A stretch of 5,680 bases of DNA, taken from CAYGZM01 sp964354365 (GTDB lineage: Bacteria > Planctomycetota > Phycisphaerae > Sedimentisphaerales > Anaerobacaceae). Location: NCBI GenBank assembly GCA_964354365.1, contig CAYGZM010000207.1, forward strand, positions 1-5,680. Reading direction: 5' to 3'. Below are positions 1 through 5,146 of the stretch, piece after piece. Below the pieces are notes generated by a model, which saw only the letters and a list, made by a program, of their open reading frames with translations, was not told the DNA's origin and did not search any database. The position numbers and the translations under genes were made by a program. Every line of letters begins with the position of its first letter. Position 1 is the stretch's first letter.

Positions 1-40
1 ACAGCAATATCCCGCTCCACCCCACCCCCAAAAAACAAAC

Positions 41-230
41 CCAAACAAAGCCAATTTCAAAATGGGTAATATAAACATAAGTACAGCAAGAACAAAGGCT
101 TATGCCAAAGAACAACGAACAATCAACAACGAACGTTATCCAAAACAAAGCCAATTCAAACCCAATCCCAGCCCAAAACTCGAGCTCTGCTCGACCCTGA
201 GCGAAGTCGAAGGGCCAATCAAACCCAATT
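41..230. repeat. Imperfect direct repeats in non-coding spacer
   Basis: The 14-mer AAACAAAGCCAATT occurs identically at 43-56 and 143-156, exactly 100 bp apart. The block CCAATTCAAACCCAAT (151-166) recurs with one base missing as CCAATCAAACCCAATT (215-230). AACAACGAAC is repeated at 111-120 and 125-134. Base composition is strongly A/C-skewed on this strand, unlike the neighbouring genes. The chance translation includes KQSQF, which I associate from general knowledge with spurious small proteins predicted in planctomycete genomes. I infer a dispersed intergenic repeat family rather than a gene. No transposase or terminal repeats are visible. Confidence 0.6.
179..214. repeat. CTCGAG...TCGAAGGG dispersed-repeat-like block
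   Basis: A GC-rich 36-bp block sits abruptly inside A/C-rich sequence. It contains GAGCTCTGCTC, an interrupted inverted repeat, and the segment CCCTGAGCGAAGTCGAAGGG, whose ends CCCT and AGGG are complementary. Blocks of the form 'CCTTCGACTTCGCTCAGG' are recurrent intergenic repeats in several environmental bacterial genomes; this is general knowledge and was not checked here. Only one copy lies in this window, so its repetitive nature is inferred. Confidence 0.4.
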
Positions 231-371
231 CCCCCGCCCCAAAATCGCCCGCCAAGTTCAAATTTCTCTGCAAAGGTGCCGGATATGGATTGCCGAGACT
301 GCGCAGTTTTTCTGCGACAAAATCTCTTATGGATGGGAAATGTTGACCAAAAAGGCTTGTCCCCGGCCCGG
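231..371. other. Non-coding spacer downstream of the diguanylate cyclase gene
   Basis: This stretch lies between the repeat region and the stop codon of the minus-strand GGDEF gene. It holds a small hairpin (CGCAG 302-306 / CTGCG 312-316, loop TTTTT). Reading toward lower coordinates from the gene's stop, there is a T-run (complement of 350-354) preceded only by a 3-bp GGC/GCC pairing, so I do not call a terminator. I see no convincing gene here. Confidence 0.4.
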
Positions 372-1469
372 CTACTGCTTGCGCCGCTCGAATATCCGCA
401 CAGTATTCTTGCCCGCCTGCTTGGCGCTGTACAGCGCCTCGTCGGATCGGCTGGTAACATCTTCGGGGTTCGCGTCCGCATCATACTCCCCGAGCCCCAC
501 GCTTATAGATAGCGGTATCTCCTCTTTCTTCCAGCTTGCCGGCCGGCCCGAAACCGCCGCAAGCATACGCTCGGCCACCAAAGTCGCATCGCTAATCTCG
601 GTATTCGGCAGAATCACCGCGAACTCATCGCCCCCGTACCTCGCCGCCGTGTCGATCTGCCTGATGCACCCTTTTATCCTCCTGCTGACCTCCTTGATGA
701 CCTTGTCGCCGGCACGGTGGCCGTAGGTGTCGTTTATCCTCTTGAGATTATCGACGTCCACCATAATCAGCGATATTCGTCCGCCATACCGACGCGACCT
801 CCACAGCTCCTTTTCCAGTATTTCGTAAAAGGTCCTGTGGTTCACAAGGCCGGTCAGCCCGTCCGTCGAGGCCTGCCGCTGCATCTTCTCAAATAGCTTC
901 ACGTTCCCAATCGATGCCCCGACCAATTGACTGAGCAGCTCTATCAGTGCGATATCCACGCTATCAAACACCCCGTCCGTCTTATCCGCAAGGTTAAGCA
1001 CGCCAATAACTCTACCCTGACATACCAGAGGAACGATCGCGCAATTCTTTGTCTGGTAATTGTCGGCAAAGGCGCGCTGCGATTTTCTGATGACCGGCTT
1101 GTTGTGCGTGTCTATGTCGCCGGTCAGTATAAGCTCTTTGCTTCTCACGGCCATAACCATCGGAGACGGCGGATTCTGATTCAGCGAGACTATCTTGTTG
1201 ATGAGAAACGGGTGATTGTGCTTGTGCAGGTGCAGGATGTTGTTCGTCTCGTCGAGTATGTACAGCGAGGCAAACCGCACGCCGACCATTTTCGGAATGT
1301 TTTCGATGCAGACATCGGCTATACGTTCAATGTCCAGGCAATTGACCTGCCGAGCCAACGGCGTCACTTGCTGGAGCAGCGAAATGCTTTCGTCCGTATC
1401 CCCGTCATGTCCTGCAAAACTGTTCTCGATTCGGTCCATACTCGAATAATCGCATAATGACTGCTTCAC
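372..1469 (-). CDS. GAF-GGDEF diguanylate cyclase
   Basis: Predicted to condense two GTP into cyclic di-GMP in the cytoplasm, under control of an N-terminal sensor. At 365 aa it has no signal peptide or membrane segment. Residues about 41-195 look like a GAF domain, including the core AIVPLVCQGRVIGVLNLAD (144-162) and a linker helix to about 200. Residues about 196-362 are a full GGDEF domain: DGLTGLVNHRTF (203-214), VDVDNLKRINDTYGH (237-251), the signature RYGGDEF (277-283) and SISVGLGEY (321-329). An inhibitory I-site, RQID (270-273), lies five residues before GGDEF, so product feedback is expected. All catalytic motifs are intact, which favours an active cyclase. The start is GTG directly after an in-frame TGA. 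ATG at 1439 is an alternative that removes 10 residues; neither has a strong Shine-Dalgarno. It is divergent from the merR-flgB-flhG-fliA run. The ligand of the GAF domain is unknown. Confidence 0.93.
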   Translation of the reverse strand: MKQSLCDYSSMDRIENSFAGHDGDTDESISLLQQVTPLARQVNCLDIERIADVCIENIPKMVGVRFASLYILDETNNILHLHKHNHPFLINKIVSLNQNPPSPMVMAVRSKELILTGDIDTHNKPVIRKSQRAFADNYQTKNCAIVPLVCQGRVIGVLNLADKTDGVFDSVDIALIELLSQLVGASIGNVKLFEKMQRQASTDGLTGLVNHRTFYEILEKELWRSRRYGGRISLIMVDVDNLKRINDTYGHRAGDKVIKEVSRRIKGCIRQIDTAARYGGDEFAVILPNTEISDATLVAERMLAAVSGRPASWKKEEIPLSISVGLGEYDADANPEDVTSRSDEALYSAKQAGKNTVRIFERRKQ

Positions 1470-1735
1470 TCAGTTCGTACACTTCCGGCGGCCGCCCACC
1501 TCTGTCTGTATCGGATATTTCGGCAACTGCATTTGCATAAAAGCCCCAAATAACAGTATGAAAAAGCCTGAGCCTGTGCAGCAAACAACGCCGCCGGCAC
1601 GATTTGGCGGAGCGGTCGTCGGGGCCAGAAGAACCGTAAATTTTGAACTGCCGGCGCTAATTGCGAATGTTCGTCCGAAAAAAGCAGGCCAGGTTGAGAG
1701 AAGGGAGAAAAATTTTTGAAAAATTTGAAAAAGAA
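1470..1735. other. Divergent intergenic region between GGDEF and merR genes
   Basis: The spacer between the two divergent genes runs to 1909. This left portion holds no convincing gene. A plus-strand open frame (1558-1719, 53 codons from ATG) and a minus-strand frame over 1466-1870 both lack ribosome binding sites and recognisable motifs. I could not find a clear sigma70-type or sigma28-type promoter for the minus-strand cyclase. The right end of this stretch grades into phased A-tracts that precede the promoter at 1736. Confidence 0.5.
1708..1732 (+). promoter_or_regulatory. Phased A-tracts upstream of promoter (UP-element-like)
   Basis: Three A-tracts at 1708-1712, 1719-1723 and 1728-1732, the first two followed by T-runs, are spaced roughly 9-11 bp apart. 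They end three bases before the TTGACA box. This arrangement is typical of an UP element bound by the RNA polymerase alpha C-terminal domain, or of intrinsically bent DNA. The function is inferred from position and composition only. Confidence 0.45.
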
Positions 1736-1764
1736 TTGACAGGAGGCAAATGATGTTTTACATT
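1736..1764 (+). promoter_or_regulatory. Sigma70-type promoter candidate for merR
   Basis: A perfect -35 box TTGACA (1736-1741) is followed after 17 bp by TACATT (1759-1764), a 4/6 match to the -10 consensus. The predicted transcript starts near 1771 and has a leader of about 140 nt before merR. A second, overlapping candidate is TTTACA (1757-1762), 17 bp, TATCAT (1780-1785), with 5/6 matches in each box and a start near 1792. The two are alternatives or tandem promoters. Both overlap the large palindrome at 1750-1785. Confidence 0.55.
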
Positions 1765-1785
1765 TTGCAAAATATAAAATATCAT
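1750..1785. promoter_or_regulatory. 36-bp near-perfect palindrome, probable operator
   Basis: The axis lies between 1767 and 1768. The core ATTTTGCAAAAT (1762-1773) is perfect. Extending outward, 16 of 18 base pairs of the full arms match; the mismatches are 1761/1774 and 1755/1780. It covers the -10 box and start region of the TTGACA promoter, and exactly spans the -35 to -10 interval of the alternative TTTACA/TATCAT promoter. That placement is expected of a dimeric regulator's operator. The adjacent MerR protein is an obvious candidate ligand (autoregulation), but nothing in the sequence proves this. Confidence 0.6.
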
Positions 1786-1909
1786 ACTCCAAAGCAAAAC
1801 ACAGATTTATACGGATTAAGGACAAGGAGACAGGAGACAGAAGGAAAACAACAGACCAGCCAATTGGCAACTAACGGTAAATAGCCATACGCAATACAAC
1901 GAGCGACGA

Positions 1910-2257
1910 ATGATGGGACAAGCACAAAGCAGAAACGAGGCGCTGCAAATACCCGCCAAGCTGTATCGAATCGGCGAGCTGGTCAGCTATACGCCCTTCT
2001 CGCGACAGACGATTCACAACTATACGATAATGGGGCTGATCCGCGAGGCACAGTGGACTGAGGGTGGACATCGGTTATACGACGAATCCGTTTTTGGAAG
2101 ACTGTCAAGGATCGTTCAGCTTAAGAAAACGAAAACACTCGGGGAAATAATGCGGATTCTGGGCGAAGAAGACAGGGTGGCAAGAACTTCAGCCAGCAGG
2201 AAACAACCTGGCGGTCGAGAAAGAAGTCGGGATACCCGATCCATAGAAAACAACTGA
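1910..2257 (+). CDS. Short MerR-family DNA-binding protein
   Basis: A 115-aa cytoplasmic protein whose N-terminal part is a MerR-type winged helix-turn-helix. It has KLYRIGELVSYTPFSRQTI (17-35) for the two HTH helices, NYTIMGLI (37-44), the wing WTEGGHRLYDE (49-59) and a third helical segment LSRIVQLKKTKTLGEIMRIL (65-84). Classical MerR proteins carry a long dimerisation helix and an effector domain after this. Here only about 30 Arg/Ser-rich residues follow, so there is no visible ligand or metal site. The product is probably a promoter-binding protein responding through protein partners, or simply a DNA-binding module. The start has two consecutive ATG codons (1910, 1913) with only a weak purine stretch upstream. 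The tail in this frame looks unlike real protein; a one-base frameshift near 2175-2177 is possible (see findings). The gene stands first in the run leading to flgB-like, flhG and fliA, so control of that set is a reasonable inference. Confidence 0.82.
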   Translation: MMGQAQSRNEALQIPAKLYRIGELVSYTPFSRQTIHNYTIMGLIREAQWTEGGHRLYDESVFGRLSRIVQLKKTKTLGEIMRILGEEDRVARTSASRKQPGGRERSRDTRSIENN

Positions 2258-2298
2258 ATAAGAGCAGTTGCGCGGTCAGCCGAGAGGTTGACAGTCGG

Positions 2299-2314
2299 CC
2301 GTTCTGCGGAACGG
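2299..2314 (+). other. Small hairpin after merR
   Basis: CCGTTC (2299-2304) and GAACGG (2309-2314) form a perfect 6-bp stem around a TGCG tetraloop, 41 bp after the merR stop. No T-run follows, so it is not a standard intrinsic terminator. It may separate merR from the next genes or stabilise an RNA end. The rest of the 174-bp gap (2258-2431) shows no convincing promoter. Confidence 0.35.
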
Positions 2315-2431
2315 AAAGAAGACGTGGAATAATCAAGGATGATAAGCCAGTTTAACTTTTCACGAATAGTTGTCGCTCCTGAGAGATACGGGGGACAAGC
2401 TGATGGTGAAATTCAGAAGTGAGGATTGGCA

Positions 2432-2848
2432 ATGAATTTACAATCATTGATCACCGACAACATCAGCGAGTTACTCGTCAAGATAATCGAGTTCACGGAG
2501 AACCGGCAGATAGTCCTCACGCGAAACATAAACTGCATGCACTTTTCGGACTTCGTGCCTATGGATCTTGCGGTTGACGAGTTCTCCGAGCTTCTGAACA
2601 TTGCACTCGAGGAGCATATTTGCAATCAACGGCTCGTGCTTTGCGACACTGAGAACATCAAATTCGGCGTTGACGGCGGCCTGGAAGCCACGGCTATCGT
2701 CGATGATTGCGCGTTCAAGCTGTTTGAAGAAAGCCGGGACGAATATATCGAAGAACAGATAGACAAACTTTTGGAAAACGCATTGAACCAGCGAGTAGCG
2801 GCCGAGCTGCTCAAGGACAGACAAGAAATCAGCGCGGTCTTTGAGTGA
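2432..2848 (+). CDS. FlgB-like flagellar rod-type protein (divergent)
   Basis: From ATG 2432 it is 138 aa, the usual length for the proximal rod protein FlgB. That start has GAGG (2421-2424) 7 nt upstream, whereas an upstream in-frame TTG (2426) sits too close to it. No signal peptide is seen, as expected for rod proteins exported by the flagellar type III apparatus. The N-terminal helix LLVKIIEFTENRQIVLTRNI (14-33) matches the FlgB/FlgC-type pattern that leads into a NIANADTPGY-like motif. Here that motif reads NINCMHFSDF (32-41), followed by PMDLAVDEFSELL. The C-terminal helix YIEEQIDKLLENALNQRVAA (105-124) and following residues fit the C-terminal helix that pairs with the N-terminal one. 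The middle (62-98) is not recognised. It lies 32 bp before flhG and is probably co-transcribed. Loss of TPG may mean a specialised or non-rod role. The FlgB relationship is pattern recognition, not a search result. Confidence 0.62.
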   Translation: MNLQSLITDNISELLVKIIEFTENRQIVLTRNINCMHFSDFVPMDLAVDEFSELLNIALEEHICNQRLVLCDTENIKFGVDGGLEATAIVDDCAFKLFEESRDEYIEEQIDKLLENALNQRVAAELLKDRQEISAVFE

Positions 2849-2880
2849 GCAGGCCCGCGGGAGAATTTACAAGAGGATAA

Positions 2881-3726
2881 ATGAGAAACCAAGCGCTTCA
2901 CCTGCAGCAAATGATGGATGCCTGTAAGCGGCCGGCAAGCGTTCTGGCAATAACCAGCGGCAAGGGAGGCGTGGGCAAGACAAATATAGCGGCCAATCTG
3001 GCATTGTGCCTTGCTGCGTCGCGCAAGAGAGTGGTGCTTTTTGACGCAGATATGTCGCTGGGCAATCTCGACGTGATAATGAACGTCCACAGCAAGTACA
3101 ACATCTCGCATCTTCTGGACGGGCGAAGGAGTATGGAGGAGATCATCCACGTTGGGCCTGAAGGTCTTGAGATCGTGTGCGGCGCATCAGGGCTGGAGAA
3201 CCTGGCGGACCTCAGTGAGTTTCAGCGTCAGCGTCTGATAAGCGAGCTTTGTGAGCTGCAAAATCAGAGCGACGTTATTGTAATCGACACGGCAGCGGGC
3301 ATTTCAAAGTCGGTGGTGGGTTTCTGCCTGGCGGCGGACCACGTTCTTGTCGTCACGACTCCAGAGGCAACGGCCATCACGGATGCCTACGCTATGATTA
3401 AGGTCCTTGCCGGGAGCGGGTACGCAGGGCGAATCAGCCTGGTCGTGAACATGGCGGATTCAACAGCAGCGGGCAGGAAAATCCACCAGCAGATAGCCGG
3501 CGTCGCCAGGCGGTTTCTCAACACAAGCGTGGACTGTGCCGGCGTGCTGGTCTGGGATGAGCGGCTGCGCCGCGCGGTTCGCATGCGAAAGCCCGTTGTA
3601 CTGGCTTATCCGAATTCCAGGGTTACGGCCTCGATAGTGGCGCTGGCGGCGAAGCTGAGCAAGGGAATGGCCGTAAGGCCCGATAACCAGAGCTTCTTGC
3701 GAAAGGTTGTTGACTGGTTTTTCTAA
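2881..3726 (+). CDS. flhG: FlhG/MinD-type ATPase, flagellar number and placement regulator
   Basis: A 281-aa SIMIBI-class ATPase. It has a deviant Walker A, SGKGGVGKTN (26-35), with both the signature and P-loop lysines, then LFDADMSLGN (53-62, switch I/A') and VIVIDTAAGIS (132-142, switch II/Walker B). The N-terminus MRNQALHLQQMM resembles the FlhG 'DQA' helix that stimulates the GTPase FlhF, with Asn in place of Asp; classical MinD lacks this extension. The C-terminus SFLRKVVDWFF is an amphipathic, hydrophobic-ended helix suitable for ATP-dependent membrane binding. FlhG normally limits flagellar number and position together with FlhF. No flhF is in this window. The start ATG has GAGG 4 nt upstream. 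The gene follows the flgB-like gene by 32 bp and precedes fliA, the common flhG-fliA order. MinD proper or another ParA-like ATPase is the alternative, but the N-terminal motif and the sigma-factor neighbour favour FlhG. Confidence 0.82.
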   Translation: MRNQALHLQQMMDACKRPASVLAITSGKGGVGKTNIAANLALCLAASRKRVVLFDADMSLGNLDVIMNVHSKYNISHLLDGRRSMEEIIHVGPEGLEIVCGASGLENLADLSEFQRQRLISELCELQNQSDVIVIDTAAGISKSVVGFCLAADHVLVVTTPEATAITDAYAMIKVLAGSGYAGRISLVVNMADSTAAGRKIHQQIAGVARRFLNTSVDCAGVLVWDERLRRAVRMRKPVVLAYPNSRVTASIVALAAKLSKGMAVRPDNQSFLRKVVDWFF

Positions 3727-3750
3727 AGTTATCGGCCTGAGCGTCGATAA
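3724..3750 (+). promoter_or_regulatory. Sigma28 (FliA)-type promoter upstream of fliA
   Basis: TAAAGTTA (3724-3731), an 11-bp gap (3732-3742), then GTCGATAA (3743-3750). The flagellar sigma28 consensus is TAAAGTTT-N11-GCCGATAA, so this is 7/8 in each box with exact spacing. The -35 box begins on the TAA stop codon of flhG. The predicted start is near 3757, giving a leader of about 130 nt before the fliA GTG. This would allow the sigma factor to drive its own gene. TTATCGGC (3729-3736) and GTCGATAA (3743-3750) also form an inverted repeat (with one G-T pair), so a hairpin or operator is a competing or additional explanation. Confidence 0.65.
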
Positions 3751-3761
3751 GAGTATTTTGA

Positions 3762-3796
3762 GGGGCGTCCTGTTTGCCCCGACAGCAGGACGGCCC
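3762..3796 (+). other. Strong hairpin in the fliA leader
   Basis: CGTCCTG (3766-3772) pairs perfectly with CAGGACG (3786-3792). After one G-G mismatch the stem continues with GGG (3762-3764) and CCC (3794-3796). The loop side can add a G-T and an A-T pair. The hairpin sits inside the predicted 5' leader of fliA, about 90 nt before the start codon. A T5 run (3814-3818) comes 17 nt later, too far for a textbook terminator. Attenuation, an RNA processing barrier or a leftover flhG 3' end are possible roles; none is shown. Confidence 0.45.
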
Positions 3797-3874
3797 GATA
3801 ACAAGGGGAACTGTTTTTGTTCATACACTATGGGGCTCGACCCGCTGAGAGTTGTCGGAACCGTTGAATGTCAC

Positions 3875-3880
3875 GGAGGA
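3875..3880 (+). promoter_or_regulatory. Shine-Dalgarno that fixes the fliA start
   Basis: GGAGGA lies 5 nt before GTG 3886. An upstream in-frame ATG (3868) would place this Shine-Dalgarno inside the coding sequence, and it has no comparable site of its own. GTG 3886 is therefore the preferred start, shortening the protein by six residues. Confidence 0.75.
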
Positions 3881-3885
3881 ACACT

Positions 3886-4665
3886 GTGAAGACAGACCAG
3901 GAACTCAACATCGAACAAGTATGGGAGCAATTCCACGAGACCCACGACGATTACTACCGCAATTTGCTGATGGAGCGTTACCGGGACATAGTACGGTATG
4001 CAGCCGAGCGATTACACGCGAAGCTGCCGGACAAGGTTGAGCTTGACGACCTTGTCAGCGCGGGCATCTTCGGGCTGATGGACGCGATAGACGCCTTTGA
4101 CCCTGCGCGAGGGGTAAAGTTCGAGACATACTGCTCAGCCCGGATAAAAGGTTCAATTCTCGATGAGCTTCGTAGTATGGACTGGGTGCCGCGTCTGGTT
4201 CGCGCCCGGGCGCACCGGTTGTCGAAGGCAACACATTCGCTCGAAACGTATCTCGGGCGCAAGCCCACAGAAGAAGAAGTCGCCGATGAGCTCGGCCTGG
4301 ATATGGTGGAGTTCACACGGCTCCAGCGGGACGCCACCGCAGTCAGCCAGGTCTCGCTCAACACCAAGTACACCGACAGCGACAGCGAGAAAGATGTCCG
4401 CGAGATAGACATTATCAAGGATGAAAGAAGCGAGGACCCCGTGATCGAGGCCCAGAAGCGCGACCTCAAGAACCTGCTGACCAAGGGTCTGACACGCGCG
4501 GAGCGATTGATTATAGTCTTGTACTATTACGAAGAAATGACAATGAAGGAAATCGGCGCAACACTGGACCTGTCGGAGTCGCGTGTTTCACAGATGCACT
4601 CATCCATCATAGACCGCCTCAAAGCCCAGATGCACACCCGAAAGAAGGAATTCGCAGTCGAATAG
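3886..4665 (+). CDS. fliA: FliA/WhiG-type RNA polymerase sigma factor (sigma28 family)
   Basis: A 259-aa alternative sigma factor of the flagellar/sporulation sigma28 group. Region 2 covers about 25-96, with VELDDLVSAGIFGLMDAIDA (51-70), FDPARGVKFETY (71-82) and RIKGSILDELRSMDWVPR (86-103), the hallmark of the FliA/WhiG/SigD family. Region 3 covers about 104-160 (LGRKPTEEEVADELGLD, 123-139). Region 4 is about 195-249, with LYYYEEMTMKEIGATL (212-227) and the recognition helix SESRVSQMHSSIIDRL (230-245). Regions 1.1 and the non-conserved domain are absent, as usual for this group. All core motifs are intact, so it should be functional. The start is GTG, set by GGAGGA. It directly follows flhG across a 159-bp gap that contains a sigma28-type promoter, consistent with autoregulation; targets elsewhere would be late flagellar or chemotaxis genes. 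No anti-sigma factor (FlgM) is visible nearby. Confidence 0.92.
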   Translation: MKTDQELNIEQVWEQFHETHDDYYRNLLMERYRDIVRYAAERLHAKLPDKVELDDLVSAGIFGLMDAIDAFDPARGVKFETYCSARIKGSILDELRSMDWVPRLVRARAHRLSKATHSLETYLGRKPTEEEVADELGLDMVEFTRLQRDATAVSQVSLNTKYTDSDSEKDVREIDIIKDERSEDPVIEAQKRDLKNLLTKGLTRAERLIIVLYYYEEMTMKEIGATLDLSESRVSQMHSSIIDRLKAQMHTRKKEFAVE

Positions 4666-4696
4666 GCCGAGGTAATCGTCCATAGTAGGCCTGTGC

Positions 4697-4710
4697 CGCG
4701 GAATTCCGCG
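4697..4710. repeat. 14-bp perfect palindrome between fliA and dapF
   Basis: CGCGGAATTCCGCG reads the same on both strands. It lies 31 bp after the fliA stop and 43 bp before the dapF ATG. As RNA the axis pairs without a loop, so realistic folding would open the centre. It could be an operator-like site or chance; no T-run follows to make it a terminator. Confidence 0.35.
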
Positions 4711-4753
4711 TTCAAGCCCCCCTGCTCAGGGCGGAAAGCGGAGGAGCAATGAA

Positions 4754-5143
4754 ATGAGATTCACGAAAATGCACGAGCTGGGCAATGACTATGTCTATGT
4801 CAACTGCTTCGAGGAACGGGTGGAGAATCCCGCGGAGCTGGCCCGAATCGTCAGCAATCGACACACAGGTATCGGGGCGGACGGCCTGATTCTCATAGGG
4901 CCGTCGCAGACGGCGGACGTGCGGATGCGGATATTCAACGCCGACGGCTCGGAGGCGGAGATGTGCGGCAACGGGGCCTGTGCCTGCTGCGTAGCCGCGG
5001 TCCTCACCGGACGGCAGGGACGGCTGTGCACCGCACATTTGCCCGGCGGTGATTTGGAGCTCAACTGGCGCCAGGACGACAACTGCGTTTATATGACGGG
5101 TCCTGCGACGGAAGTATTCGAAGGCACCTGGCCTGAGAACTGA
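4754..5143 (+). CDS. dapF: DapF-like diaminopimelate epimerase, internally deleted
   Basis: DapF interconverts LL- and meso-diaminopimelate for lysine and peptidoglycan synthesis, using one cysteine from each of two homologous halves. Normal length is about 270-280 aa; this frame has 129. Residues 1-74 match the start of the N-half: MHELGNDYVYV (6-16, with N11), NRHTGIGADGLILI (35-48) and NADGSEAEMCGNG (62-74, catalytic C71). From about 75, ACACCVAAVLTGR (75-87), HLPGGDLELNW (95-105) and VYMTGPATEVFEG (112-124) match the region after the second catalytic cysteine near the normal C-terminus. About 145 central residues are missing, including the second Cys and the Glu-Arg and Asn substrate ligands. 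The reading frame is preserved. A strong GGAGGAG precedes ATG 4754 by 7 nt. It may be a decayed gene, a homodimerising single-domain form, or an assembly collapse; activity as a standard monomer is unlikely. The canonical MHGLGND is MHELGND here. Confidence 0.85.
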   Translation: MRFTKMHELGNDYVYVNCFEERVENPAELARIVSNRHTGIGADGLILIGPSQTADVRMRIFNADGSEAEMCGNGACACCVAAVLTGRQGRLCTAHLPGGDLELNWRQDDNCVYMTGPATEVFEGTWPEN

Positions 5144-5146
5144 GCG

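Noticed and set aside
62..346. Plus-strand open frame of 94 codons
   Set aside because: It lies over direct repeats, is low-complexity, lacks a ribosome binding site and shows no domain; it is probably repeat-derived.
927..1457. Plus-strand frame of 176 codons opposite the GGDEF gene
   Set aside because: It is antisense to a well-supported GAF-GGDEF gene and has no domain of its own.
1558..1719. 53-codon plus-strand frame (MKKPEPVQQ...)
   Set aside because: No ribosome binding site, no motif, and it runs into the A-tract UP-like region.
1466..1870. Minus-strand open frame of 134 codons upstream of the GGDEF gene
   Set aside because: It crosses the promoter, A-tracts and palindrome, is Phe/Cys-rich in the manner of antisense AT sequence, and has no recognisable motif.
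1750..1884. 44-codon frame starting ATGATG after a perfect AGGAGG (1741-1746)
   Set aside because: The Shine-Dalgarno and starts lie inside the promoter spacer and palindrome, upstream of the predicted transcript start; the peptide is low-complexity. It would need an upstream promoter, which I do not see.
2288..2316. TTGACA (2288-2293) as a promoter for the flgB-like gene
   Set aside because: At 17-bp spacing the -10 position reads ACGGAA, which is unacceptable.
2338..2345. GATGATAA as a sigma28 -10 box before the flgB-like gene
   Set aside because: Only 6/8 matches, and no TAAA at the required distance upstream.
2626..3150. Minus-strand frame of 174 codons
   Set aside because: It is antisense to the flgB-like and flhG genes, which carry clear motifs and ribosome binding sites.
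3729..3736. GCCGATAA on the minus strand
   Set aside because: A perfect -10 word but no TAAA box 15 bp upstream on that strand; it arises from the inverted repeat around the plus-strand promoter.
3794..3801. CCCGATAA as a second sigma28 -10 box (also at 3679-3686)
   Set aside because: Neither copy has a TAAA-like -35 at N11/N15 spacing.
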